In this document: piece by piece, positions 1-7,675 of the stretch
Layout of the letters: every line of letters starts with the position of its first letter
Numbering within the stretch: position 1 is the stretch's first letter
Program-made: the position numbers and the translations under genes
The notes under the pieces: generated by a model
Seen by the model: the letters and a program-made list of their open reading frames with translations, nothing else
What the model was told of the DNA's origin: nothing
Databases searched by the model: none
NCBI RefSeq assembly: GCF_010907035.1
Contig: NZ_QUMK01000007.1
Span: forward strand, 1 to 64,000
DNA: 64,000 nt
Direction of reading: 5' to 3'
Origin: Rhodopseudomonas sp. BR0M22
Lineage (GTDB): Bacteria > Pseudomonadota > Alphaproteobacteria > Rhizobiales > Xanthobacteraceae

Positions 1-13
1 TCGACACAGCCCG

Positions 14-46
14 TCGTCGGCAGCGTCAGATGGGTATAAGAGACAG
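14..46 (+). other. Illumina Nextera read-1 adapter / Tn5 mosaic end (artefact)
   Basis: Bases 14-46 match the 33-base Nextera transposase adapter (read 1) at 32 of 33 positions; the one mismatch is G instead of T at base 33. The last 19 bases are the Tn5 mosaic end. Bases 1-7 also resemble the end of the P5 index primer with one mismatch. This is untrimmed sequencing adapter at a contig end, not genome. True genomic sequence probably starts at about base 47. Confidence 0.95.
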
Positions 47-91
47 CCCGGCCGCTTCGGCGGCGGAACCTCAGGTGGCCCGGTCGCAGCT

Positions 92-1210
92 TCAGGACGA
101 CAGCGCGACGGTGGTTTCGCCGGCGATGATCGCGGCGGCGCGGTCGAGCCCGGAATAGAGGTCATTGCTGGCGCCGTAGCTGGCGCCGTTCTCGCTCCAT
201 GACGCGCGGCGCCCCGCTGCCGACGCCTGACGCAGCGCCTCGATCAGATTGCCGGGACCGAACGCTTCCGGCAGCACCACGCCGGCATCGGCCGCCGCAA
301 CATGGCGCGCATAGCCGCACACAGCGGTGGTGATCACCGGCAGGCCGTTGACCACCGCCTCCAGGATCACGGTGCCGGTGGTGTCGACCCGCGCCGGATG
401 GATCAGCAGGTCCGCCCCCGCCATCAATTCGGGAATGTCGCGCCGCATGCCGAGCAGCACGACGCGGTCCGACACCTTGGCGTCGTCGGCGAGCTGGCGC
501 ATCAACCGCCCCTGTTTGCTGTCGTCGGCCACCCCGGCCACCACCAGCCGAGCCTCTGGAAAGGCCGCAAGTGCCGCAACCGCTCGGTCGAGGCCCTTCG
601 TCAAAGGATGCGCCGCGACCGCCAGCCAGACGATCGTGTCGGCACCGACGCCGAACTCGCCCCTGATCCGCTCCCGCGTACCGTCTTGTCGCAGCTCCGG
701 ATGCCGCCGGCCAGGATCGATCGTCGGCGGCATCAGCGCCAAACGCTCCGGTTCGGTGCCCCAGGCCTGTTGGAAGTTGTCGAGCTGGTTCTGGCTCAGC
801 AACAGGCACTGCGTTGGTCGTCCGGGCGCAAAACTCGCGGCCTCCAGCGCAAGCTTTATCCGGCGGCGCGCGGTGAAGCGATCCGACCACCGCGAAGGCC
901 GCGCCTTGTCACAGCCATCGGCGCAGTACAGTACGTCGAGATCGGTCAGTTTGCCGAAGCCGGCGAGCCGGTCGAATGCTGATTTGCGCTGCGCCGCCGC
1001 TTCGGCAAAACCCAAATCCCGACCATGATTGCTCCAGGCGCTGACCGGCAGCAGCTCGATGTTCAGGTCGGTCGGCAACTCGCCTTGCACACGCGAGGCC
1101 AGAATGGTGACGTCGTGACCGCGCGACATCAGCCGCCGGGCGATCCCCATGCAGTCTCGCTGCAAGCCGCCGCTCGGGAACAGCGACACGATCGCCAGGG
1201 CGATCCTCAT
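92..1210 (-). CDS. Glycosyltransferase family 4 (WaaG/RfaG-like)
   Basis: A 372-residue GT-B fold glycosyltransferase. The N-terminus reads MRIALAIVSLFPSGGLQRDC, with the glycine-rich loop typical of GT4 enzymes that transfer a hexose to the LPS core or another acceptor at the cytoplasmic face of the inner membrane. The C-terminal nucleotide-sugar half has the E-x7-E style region around 'HPARVDTTGTVILEAVVNGLPVI', where the glutamates bind the donor. The start is supported by GGGGAG about 9 bases upstream. It is convergent with nothing on the left because the contig ends there. The acceptor cannot be read from sequence; a role in LPS core assembly (WaaG) is the best guess from the N-terminal match. 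Confidence 0.8.
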   Translation of the reverse strand: MRIALAIVSLFPSGGLQRDCMGIARRLMSRGHDVTILASRVQGELPTDLNIELLPVSAWSNHGRDLGFAEAAAQRKSAFDRLAGFGKLTDLDVLYCADGCDKARPSRWSDRFTARRRIKLALEAASFAPGRPTQCLLLSQNQLDNFQQAWGTEPERLALMPPTIDPGRRHPELRQDGTRERIRGEFGVGADTIVWLAVAAHPLTKGLDRAVAALAAFPEARLVVAGVADDSKQGRLMRQLADDAKVSDRVVLLGMRRDIPELMAGADLLIHPARVDTTGTVILEAVVNGLPVITTAVCGYARHVAAADAGVVLPEAFGPGNLIEALRQASAAGRRASWSENGASYGASNDLYSGLDRAAAIIAGETTVALSS

Positions 1211-1309
1211 CGGCCGAACTCCCCAGCTTCACGCGCGACGACGACTTTCGACATCGCTCGCGTGCCGACGGGGCGAACGCCAAATCCGTCGCAAAATCAA
1301 AAGGGCGGT

Positions 1310-1386
1310 TGGTCGGGGCAGCTGGATTCGAACCAACGACCTGCAGTACCCAAAACTGCCGCGCTACCAGGCTGCGCTATACCCCG
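1310..1386 (-). tRNA. tRNA-Pro(TGG)
   Basis: On the minus strand the 77 bases fold as a complete cloverleaf. The acceptor stem CGGGGTA pairs with TGCCCCG, the discriminator is A, and CCA is encoded at 1312-1310. The anticodon stem GCAGT/ACTGC encloses the loop TTTGGGT, giving anticodon TGG for proline. The T-loop GTTCGAATC is canonical. Confidence 0.95.
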
Positions 1387-1479
1387 ATCCATGCCCCCAA
1401 ATCCATGATCCGGAGGCAGACGGCCGTCGATACACGGTTCACGGCACCCCAGCAAGCCGGGCTCCGTGCGACTTGAACA

Positions 1480-1950
1480 TCAGTGCGACTTGAACAGCGG
1501 ATGCGCCACCCGGTCACCGGCCGCGATGCCCAGCTTCTTGGCGGTGCCGCCCGAGACCTCGAGCACGCCCGCGACGGGCCCGCCGGAGGCGATGATGCGG
1601 GTCGACAGCGGCTCGGTATTTTCGGCGATCCGCAGAATGGTGCCATCGCCGCGGATGAAGATCATGTCGAGCGGAATGTAGGTGTTCTTCATCCACATCG
1701 AGACTTGCTGCTCGGGCCGGAAGTCGAACAGCATCCCCTGCCCGTCCGGCAGGCTCTTGCGGTACATCAGGCCGACTTCCCGCTCCTGGTCGGTGGTGGC
1801 GATCTCAACGGTGAACACATGCACGCCGGTCTTGCCGACGATCTCCAGCGACTGCATCTGCGCCGCGACCGCGCCGTGCACCAGAAGGCCGCACAGCATC
1901 GCCGCCATCGCGAGCGCACCCAGCCACCGCAGCCGGCGGAACTTGAACAT
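1480..1950 (-). CDS. DUF192 family exported protein
   Basis: A 156-residue protein of the DUF192 family (function unknown, usually periplasmic). From the chosen ATG the N-terminus is a clear signal peptide: basic MFKFRRLRW, then a hydrophobic core, then AVAAQ as a likely cleavage point. The domain has the family landmarks 'EREVGLMYRKSLP', 'GMLFDF', 'MWMKNTYIPLDMIFI' and 'VLEVSGGTAKKLGI'. In-frame ATGs at 1965 and 1995 would add 5 or 15 residues; none has a strong ribosome binding site. I prefer 1950 because it puts the signal peptide at the N-terminus. It lies downstream of the cold-shock gene on the same strand, about 200 bases away. Confidence 0.82.
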   Translation of the reverse strand: MFKFRRLRWLGALAMAAMLCGLLVHGAVAAQMQSLEIVGKTGVHVFTVEIATTDQEREVGLMYRKSLPDGQGMLFDFRPEQQVSMWMKNTYIPLDMIFIRGDGTILRIAENTEPLSTRIIASGGPVAGVLEVSGGTAKKLGIAAGDRVAHPLFKSH

Positions 1951-2149
1951 TTCAGAAGCCTGCATGGAATCGAACCTGTGTTTCGCGGGCGCCATGGCAG
2001 CGCATCGCCGCCGGGATCATGCCGAACGCACTTACGCCGCGCAAAGAGCACACGCGGCAGGCGCCCGCCGATTCACAAATTGGCGATCAAGGATGGCCCA
2101 ATCAAGAACGCGGGGTGGGTCGCGCGCCGATACGCCGGGCCGAGCGAGA

Positions 2150-2857
2150 TCAGTGCGAGGACAATCCCGGTGCGCCGTTCTCGGGCTGGATCTCGGCCGC
2201 CATCATGCCCTTCGAGCCCGGTCCGAACCGCACCAGCACATACTGGCCCGGACGCAGCTCGGTCATGCCGTAGCGGCGCAGCGTCTCCATGTGCACGAAG
2301 ATGTCGGGCGTGCCCTCGCCGCAGGTGAGAAAGCCGAAGCCGCGCAGCCGGTTGAACCATTTCACCTGAGCGCGTTCCAGCCCGCTGGTCGGCGTCACGC
2401 TGACATGCGTGCGTGCCGGCAGCATCTGGGCCGGATGGATCGCGGTCGACTCGTCCATCGAGACGACACGGAACGCCTGATAGCCCTTCGCGCGCTGAAC
2501 GCATTCGACGACGATGCGTGCGCCCTCGTAGGCGGTCTGATAGCCGTCGCGTCGCAGCACGGTGACGTGCAGCAAGACATCCGGCCACCCATTGTCGGGG
2601 ACGACGAAGCCGTACCCCTTGGATGCGTCGAACCACTTGATGACGCCGCTGATCTCGACCAGGTTCGCCGTATCGCCGAGGCCGGCAAAGGCATCGCGCG
2701 GATTCACATCGCGGGATGTCGAGAGTTCGCGGTGCGCGCCGGCTCCGAAGTCTCGCGGCGAAAAATCGCCTGCTGGAAACTCCGCCGCTCTCGGCTTCGC
2801 AGCGCTAGCTGCGGGCAAAATACCCGGCTTCTTGGACTCAAATCCGTCCGACCCCAT
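2150..2857 (-). CDS. Tandem cold-shock-domain protein
   Basis: A protein of about 235 residues with two complete cold-shock (OB-fold) domains. The first has 'VIKWFDASKGYGFVVPDNG' and 'DVLLHVTVLRRDG'. The second has 'QVKWFNRLRGFGFLTCGEG' and 'DIFVHMETLRRYG'. Each contains RNP1-like and RNP2-like aromatic nucleic-acid-binding motifs. A low-complexity, charged N-terminal tail of about 65 residues precedes them. Most bacterial Csp proteins are about 70 residues with one domain, so the two-domain form is longer; such proteins occur in Rhizobiales. The start is uncertain: an ATG at 2884 adds nine residues, and neither has a good ribosome binding site. Expected role: RNA or single-stranded DNA binding, possibly in stress or stationary phase. 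Confidence 0.85.
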   Translation of the reverse strand: MGSDGFESKKPGILPAASAAKPRAAEFPAGDFSPRDFGAGAHRELSTSRDVNPRDAFAGLGDTANLVEISGVIKWFDASKGYGFVVPDNGWPDVLLHVTVLRRDGYQTAYEGARIVVECVQRAKGYQAFRVVSMDESTAIHPAQMLPARTHVSVTPTSGLERAQVKWFNRLRGFGFLTCGEGTPDIFVHMETLRRYGMTELRPGQYVLVRFGPGSKGMMAAEIQPENGAPGLSSH

Positions 2858-3060
2858 GACCCCGGACCCCGCGCACGTCATCAAACAATTCGCCGCGTCT
2901 GCGACGACGATGATTCGCGGAACGTCCTCTCAACTACTCTGGATTGTGCCGCCGCGAATCTGTTGATTCGAAGATAACATCGTGGCCAGAACGGCAAAGA
3001 CAAAAAAATCGTTACGCGACAACTATAAACAGCCTTGAAAGCCTGCGAATCTTACGAGGT

Positions 3061-3822
3061 TTAGTTGCCGACGAACGGTCCGAGCGTGTCGCCGATGTCG
3101 TGACGGATCACCAGATCGGCGATTTCATCCTGCTCGGTCGGTTCGTTGTTGATGATCACGAGCTTGGCGCCGCACTCTTTTGCGAGCATCGGAAATCCCG
3201 CAGCGGGCCACACCACGAGCGATGAACCGATCGCAATGAATAGATCGCAATGCTGCGCGAGCTCGGTCGCGCGACGCATCGCATCCGGCGGCATTGCCTG
3301 ACCGAACGATACCGTCGCGGTCTTCACCGGCTCGTCGCAGGCGGTGCAATGCGGCGCATGGCCGGTGCGTTGAAACCAATCGTGCACCCAAGCGAGCTCG
3401 TGACGTTTGCCACAACCGATACAGCGCGCGTAAGTCGTGTTGCCGTGGAGTTCGACGACGTCGTGTTCGGCGAAGCCGGACACCTGATGCAGATTGTCGA
3501 TGTTCTGCGTGATGATCGCCGGCACCTTGCCGGCCTTGTACAGCGATGCCAGAGCACGATGGCCGCGGCCGGGCCGCGCTTTGGCAAACGTCTGCTCCAT
3601 TGCGAAACGTCGGCGCCAGGCTTCGTCGCGCGCGTCCTGACGGGCGACGAATTCGTCGAACGGGATCGGCTGGTTGCGGCTCCACAACCCACCGGGCGAT
3701 CGGAAATCTGGAATGCCGGATTCGGTCGAAATGCCAGCGCCGGTAAAAGGCACGATCGAAGCCGCGTTTGCGATCATATCGCCGAGCTGTTCGACCCCAC
3801 TGGAGAGGCTGGGTGCGATCAT
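3061..3822 (-). CDS. cobB: Sir2-family NAD-dependent deacylase (sirtuin)
   Basis: A 253-residue sirtuin that would remove acyl groups from protein lysines with NAD as co-substrate. Visible motifs: NAD-binding GAGISTESGIPDFR at about residues 28-41, QNIDNLH at about 106-112, the catalytic histidine in ELHGN (about 126), and a structural zinc site made of CIGC (134, 137) and CTAC (159, 162). The length fits a bacterial CobB. It stands alone on the minus strand; the 490-base region upstream carries plus-strand terminators and no gene. A likely target in related bacteria is acetyl-CoA synthetase, but that is inference. Confidence 0.93.
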   Translation of the reverse strand: MIAPSLSSGVEQLGDMIANAASIVPFTGAGISTESGIPDFRSPGGLWSRNQPIPFDEFVARQDARDEAWRRRFAMEQTFAKARPGRGHRALASLYKAGKVPAIITQNIDNLHQVSGFAEHDVVELHGNTTYARCIGCGKRHELAWVHDWFQRTGHAPHCTACDEPVKTATVSFGQAMPPDAMRRATELAQHCDLFIAIGSSLVVWPAAGFPMLAKECGAKLVIINNEPTEQDEIADLVIRHDIGDTLGPFVGN

Positions 3823-4036
3823 GGTTGGATCATTTCAAGAATACCCTCTCGTCGCGCCAGAATCCGCGCGCTTCGAGCCGAAACCGTGGCACAAGGCCGC
3901 GCCCGCACCGACGCGTCAGCACCGCGACCGAGCTGATGGATCCCTTGCCCAGATTCGAAGCCACATTTTTTTGAATTGCAAGAGGGCCGCGTGGGTCGGA
4001 TAGTTGAACCCGTCTCTACGGATGACCTCCTCTGAA

Positions 4037-4071
4037 AGAGCCCCGCGCGACCTCCAAGGCGGGGCTCTTTT
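4037..4071 (+). terminator. Rho-independent terminator with no assigned upstream gene
   Basis: AGAGCCCCGC (4037-4046) pairs perfectly with GCGGGGCTCT (4059-4068) and is followed by T residues to 4071. It acts on the plus strand; an A-run before the stem would also give weak minus-strand activity. There is no plus-strand gene between here and the divergent sirtuin start at 3822, so it may end a short untranslated transcript. Confidence 0.75.
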
Positions 4072-4155
4072 CGTCGGGTATCCGGTGCGATCGGATGCGA
4101 AACCGCTGTGCTCGGTGGTCTTGTGTCCCTTCGCGGCACCTCCTCCGAGCGAGCA

Positions 4156-4193
4156 TAAGGTCTGGAGCCCCGGCTCCGGGCCTTATTGTTTTT
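4156..4193 (+). terminator. Second Rho-independent terminator before gloA
   Basis: A 13-base-pair stem (4156-4168 with 4173-4185, two G-U pairs) closes a CCCG loop and is followed by TTGTTTTT. It is plus-strand oriented and sits 120 bases before the glyoxalase start. It either ends a small RNA that begins downstream of the first terminator or acts as an attenuator in the gloA leader. Confidence 0.7.
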
Positions 4194-4312
4194 GGGGGTG
4201 GGTTCAGGAGGATCGCGCTTATTGAAGCGCCGCTTGAATGCAGCCCAGACTTTCCGTCACTGTCCTTCCATCCAAGAGCATCAGCGCTTCGCCCGAAGGA
4301 GAACAAGACCAC

Positions 4313-4762
4313 ATGCGTTACCTGCACACCATGCTGCGCGTCCGCAATCTCGACACCGCTCTGCAGTTCTTCAGCGGCGCGCTGGGCCTCAAGGAGGTCC
4401 GCCGCATCGACAACGACAAGGGCAAGTTCACGCTGCTGTTCCTGTGCGCACCGGAAGACGAGGATCTGGTGAAGCAATCGAAGGGACGCCCTGCCCCGAC
4501 GATCGAGCTGACCTACAATTGGGATGAGGAGAGCTATGGCGAGGATCGATTCTTCGGCCATCTCGCTTTCGAGGTCGACGACATCTACGCGACCTGCGAG
4601 CGACTGATGAAGCTCGGCATCACCATCAACCGTCCCCCGCGCGACGGCCAGATGGCGTTCGTGCGGTCGCCGGATCTGCATTCGGTCGAGCTGTTGCAGA
4701 AGGGCGAAGCCTTGCCGCCGCAGGAGCCGTGGGCCTCGATGCCGAACACCGGCCATTGGTGA
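4313..4762 (+). CDS. gloA: Lactoylglutathione lyase (glyoxalase I), VOC family
   Basis: A 149-residue vicinal-oxygen-chelate protein that isomerises the hemithioacetal of methylglyoxal and glutathione to S-lactoylglutathione in the cytosol. It begins [20 protein letters not shown], the standard glyoxalase I opening with a metal-ligand histidine at residue 5. It carries '[15 protein letters not shown]' and '[17 protein letters not shown]', with further metal ligands, and ends 'SVELLQKG'. The ATG at 4313 is preceded by AAGGAGA and gives the usual family length; an upstream in-frame start at 4238 would add non-homologous residues. Confidence 0.93.
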   Translation: MRYLHTMLRVRNLDTALQFFSGALGLKEVRRIDNDKGKFTLLFLCAPEDEDLVKQSKGRPAPTIELTYNWDEESYGEDRFFGHLAFEVDDIYATCERLMKLGITINRPPRDGQMAFVRSPDLHSVELLQKGEALPPQEPWASMPNTGHW

Positions 4763-4873
4763 GGCGGGATCGCGCCGACAGAATATAGCGTCGTTCCGGG
4801 AATCGAGGCCGCCTGACGGCAAGGAACGACGCGCCGTAGCTCGCGTTGGTCGAGTAACCAACGGAGGACATCA

Positions 4874-4954
4874 ATGGCGCGAGGACTTTTGCTGTGGCTG
4901 ATCGGCGTTCCGATCCCGATCATCATCTTGCTGTGGCTGTTTTTCGGCCACTGA
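4874..4954 (+). CDS. 26-residue single-pass membrane peptide
   Basis: A very short open frame, MARGLLLWLIGVP followed by PIIILLWLFFGH, almost entirely hydrophobic with a proline hinge. Support for translation: a strong ACGGAGGA ribosome binding site 4-10 bases before the ATG, and a perfect terminator directly after the stop. Such Leu/Ile-rich peptides of about 25 residues are common in rhizobial genomes and of unknown function. It would form one transmembrane helix. Confidence 0.6.
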   Translation: MARGLLLWLIGVPIPIIILLWLFFGH

Positions 4955-4980
4955 GATCGACGACCGCTCGCCGGTCGCCG

Positions 4981-5010
4981 CGGGCTCCGCAACTTGCGGA
5001 GCCCGTTTTA
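4981..5010 (+). terminator. Rho-independent terminator
   Basis: CGGGCTCCGC (4981-4990) pairs perfectly with GCGGAGCCCG (4996-5005) around a five-base loop, followed by TTTTA. It ends the transcript of the 26-residue peptide gene. Confidence 0.85.
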
Positions 5011-5032
5011 CGTCGGCAGACGCCGCGTTTGC

Positions 5033-5290
5033 TCAATTGACGAATTTGACGCCGAGCGTCGTGCCGCTTCGCCAGACCACTTCGCAGGATCGGCCCTGAC
5101 GCGCATCTCGCGTGAATCCCAGCCGCAGCCGGGCCCCGAGCGACTCCGCCTCGCTCAGAACCAGTTTGGCCCCGGAGCTCGACAGATCGAGCACCTCGCA
5201 GGGACGAGCAGCAAAGCCACCGTCGAGCGTGATCCATCCACGCTGGCGCACAGACTTGCGCTGTTCGCGTTTGGTCTTGTCCTTGGCCAT
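5033..5290 (-). CDS. PilZ domain protein
   Basis: An 85-residue stand-alone PilZ domain, the common c-di-GMP receptor. It has the two ligand motifs: an arginine-rich stretch 'KREQRKSVRQRGW' for R-x3-R, and 'EVLDLSSSGAKL' for D-x-S-x2-G. Length is normal for a single PilZ domain. It probably reports c-di-GMP level to a partner such as a motor or polysaccharide synthase. A candidate signal source in this window is the diguanylate cyclase at 59.6 kb, but no direct link is visible. Confidence 0.85.
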   Translation of the reverse strand: MAKDKTKREQRKSVRQRGWITLDGGFAARPCEVLDLSSSGAKLVLSEAESLGARLRLGFTRDARQGRSCEVVWRSGTTLGVKFVN

Positions 5291-5629
5291 CGCTGACTCC
5301 TCGACCTGCTCCGCCGAACTTGCCGGCGAATCCGATGCGCACGACCCGCCGCATCCAGCGTTCGACGCGAGAACTGCAGCTCCGATTGCTCAGAACTGCT
5401 CCTGCTCTAGGTCCGCGGCTGTTGAAAAATCGTTGCAAGATTTAGCGAAAAGTCGGGGTATCGGCAGATCGCTCCGCAGACCGCTTGCCCCTCGGAAAAA
5501 ACGCCTCTATACGTTCGCCGCTGCTTCGCGGCGGGCCGGTTCCCCGGCCACGTTGAAGCTGCCGTTTCGGGTAAAACCGTGCGTTTCCGTCTGCTCGCGA
5601 TGTCCATGTCGCGCGCGTCCGGCGGTTAC
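5291..5629. other. Gene-free stretch before tRNA-Glu
   Basis: About 340 bases with no credible reading frame. It contains GC-rich imperfect hairpins around 5515-5560 and must hold the tRNA-Glu promoter, which I could not pinpoint. Confidence 0.5.
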
Positions 5630-5704
5630 GCTCCCTTCGTCTATCGGTTAGGACGCCACCCTTTCACGGTGGAGAGAGCGGTTCGATTCCGCTAGGGAGC
5701 GCCA
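5630..5704 (+). tRNA. tRNA-Glu(TTC)
   Basis: A complete 75-base tRNA. The acceptor stem GCTCCCT pairs with AGGGAGC, the discriminator is G, and CCA is encoded at 5702-5704. The anticodon stem CCACC/GGTGG encloses CTTTCAC, so the anticodon is TTC (glutamate). Its last 17 bases recur at 10451-10467, marking it as a site of integration. Confidence 0.97.
5688..5704 (+). repeat. Putative attL: 3' end of tRNA-Glu
   Basis: The 17-base string TCCGCTAGGGAGCGCCA is the T-arm and acceptor 3' end of tRNA-Glu. An identical direct copy lies at 10451-10467. A tRNA 3'-end duplication flanking foreign-looking genes is the standard footprint of tyrosine-recombinase integration. Confidence 0.8.
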
Positions 5705-6091
5705 CAGCTAACCTTCTGAAATCATTGAATCTGAGCCGTCTCAGCCTGTGAAAAAACACAGGATTCAACACACGATGGCTAGTCATGTATGCCGCCGCGG
5801 AGCCGGCTGGACATTCCAGCTCAACGTTCCGAGGTGAAGACGAGAGCCACCGCGCCCAACCACTGCAATAGCGGCACCGCAATGCTCTTCCGCGGAACTC
5901 GGGAGCGATCGCTTCCGGCAGCCACGATAGTCAAGCCCCTTCCAGTTTCTGCAGTGGGCTGCTCCAGCGAATGCTCCTTCAGGTTCTCCCTCAGCCAAGC
6001 CGACCCTGACTGCATGCCTGCCCAGACGTCGACAACCACAGCCACCTAAACGCCGTTCCAGACTATGCGCTTAGCCGATCGTCTTCGCGCC
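5705..6091. other. Gene-free stretch inside the island
   Basis: About 390 bases between tRNA-Glu and the end of the LysR gene. Short frames exist on both strands but none has a ribosome binding site, recognisable motifs or convincing codon use. Confidence 0.5.
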
Positions 6092-6955
6092 TTACGGCGC
6101 CCTGCTGGCAAGTGCATCGACGACCGTCTGCCGGAAGAACGTCATCGACGCATGTGAGACCGTCCTGCGATACAGCAATTCGACATCGAACTTCGAGAAA
6201 CGTCCTTGAATCTCGTGAACCCTGATCTCATCCCTGAGGCCGCCGCTCACTGACGAGTTCAAGACCAGTGACACTCCGTTTCCCTTTTTCACATTCATGA
6301 AAAGGATCGGATAGGACCCGCACTCCACCACCCGACGCGGCACGATACAGCCTTCCAAAAACAATATCTCCAGATTCCGGAATGAAGCCGACTTTTTGCT
6401 CCGCAGAAGGAAGGCACTATCGTTCAAGTCTGCGATCGAATCGATTTTCGCCGCGCTTCTCTCCGTCACGAGAACCAGCTTGTCGGAAAAAAGTGGCACG
6501 CGGACATGGTCCGCGCCGGCAAACCCCGCTCCGACGATGACCGCGTCGAGCTCGTCATTATTGAGACTGTGAATCAGACTCATCGTATTTCCGACAACGA
6601 TATTCAGCTCGACACCATCAGCATCATTCACATCCATAATCCGATCGATGATCGGCGCCGGCATACACTCGATGACGCCAAGTCGGAGAACGTCTCTCGC
6701 CAGCCCACGCCTGAACCGCCATTCGCATTCCTCGATGAGGCAGACAATCCTCTTGCCGTAGTCGTAGAGAAGTTGTCCCTCCGCCGTCGGCACTAAACCG
6801 TTGCCTCGGTCGAACAGCGTGACGCCGAGTTGCTCCTCCAGTCGTTTAATCCGTTGCGAGATGCTCGACTGGACCCGATGCAGGCGCCCGGCCGCCAGGG
6901 TCATACTGCCCGACTCGACAACTTCGACGAACGCCATCAATTCATTGATATTCAT
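6092..6955 (-). CDS. LysR-family transcriptional regulator
   Basis: A 287-residue LysR-type regulator. The N-terminal winged helix-turn-helix begins MNINELMAFVEVVESGSMTL and contains 'SSISQRIKRLEEQLGVTLF', the recognition-helix region, by about residue 55. The rest is the inducer-binding domain. I chose ATG 6955 because LysR proteins start a few residues before 'ELMAFVEVV'; a GTG at 6970 is possible. It is transcribed away from the kinase-fold gene and efflux pump in the same island and might control the pump, as LysR proteins often act on a divergent neighbour. Codon use is less GC-biased than in flanking chromosomal genes. Confidence 0.85.
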   Translation of the reverse strand: MNINELMAFVEVVESGSMTLAAGRLHRVQSSISQRIKRLEEQLGVTLFDRGNGLVPTAEGQLLYDYGKRIVCLIEECEWRFRRGLARDVLRLGVIECMPAPIIDRIMDVNDADGVELNIVVGNTMSLIHSLNNDELDAVIVGAGFAGADHVRVPLFSDKLVLVTERSAAKIDSIADLNDSAFLLRSKKSASFRNLEILFLEGCIVPRRVVECGSYPILFMNVKKGNGVSLVLNSSVSGGLRDEIRVHEIQGRFSKFDVELLYRRTVSHASMTFFRQTVVDALASRAP

Positions 6956-6970
6956 ACTCCACCATCCCAC

Positions 6971-7397
6971 GCGCCGTTGTTGTCAGGTCAGAGCTATTCC
7001 GGACGGCGATCGAAGCCTCCGGTCCACCGGCTCCTATGACGAAGCCCCGTGCTTCATTCATGAGAGGCCACCACCAACAACCGAAAAAGGTCAGACCAAG
7101 ATGAGGGAGCCATAAGTCGCCCCCTGTCTCGCAATCCCAAAATACCAACATTAAGTCGCGCAAAGCCGCGTCCTTCCCTGCGGATCAAACAACTCTGAAC
7201 GGCCGTGTCCCCCTCATCGCCGACTCAAACCGATCATTGAATAAGCAATGTCTCCAACGTCGGATCATGGAGCCAAAAAACGACAGCAGCATGCCGACCG
7301 TTGAACGTCTTGTGCTGCAGGCCCCGATATCAAGCCTCACCTGCGCTTCGCAGCCCATCGTCGCCAGCATCCCGCGGCACCTCTCCTTGCGCAAGAT
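6971..7397. other. Gene-free stretch upstream of LysR gene
   Basis: Lower GC than the surrounding chromosome. Nothing convincing is coded; the LysR promoter should lie near its left end. Confidence 0.4.
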
Positions 7398-7550
7398 TTA
7401 CTTCAAGGCGACGTCATCTTGCATGTCCATCGGCATCTCGGCGACACATCCCTCATCTTCAAACGCCACCAACTTGCAGCAGTAACGCACCTCGGGGAAT
7501 TGCGTATCGACCACGTCGATCGCGCCATCGAAATTACTCGTTTGCGGCAT
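7398..7550 (-). CDS. Possible 50-residue hypothetical protein
   Basis: A short minus-strand frame starting MPQTSNFDGAIDVVDTQ and ending with a TAA at 7398. Amino-acid composition is protein-like (acidic, with 'CCKLVAFEDEGCVAEMP'), unlike nearby frames, and a GGGG stretch precedes the ATG. I recognise no family. It may be a remnant of a longer gene, as other genes in this island are broken. Confidence 0.25.
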   Translation of the reverse strand: MPQTSNFDGAIDVVDTQFPEVRYCCKLVAFEDEGCVAEMPMDMQDDVALK

Positions 7551-7675
7551 CCGTCGGTCGCCCCTACCGATCATACTCAGCGACAAGAGACGTCGATCGT
7601 ATCATTTCGTGATCGCGGTCGACGTCGCAACGTCGCATCCATCGGGATGACAGAAATTCGCACGAGCACGACGGC

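Noticed and set aside
5821-6045. 74-residue minus-strand frame between tRNA-Glu and the LysR gene
   Set aside because: GTG start without ribosome site, no recognisable motif.
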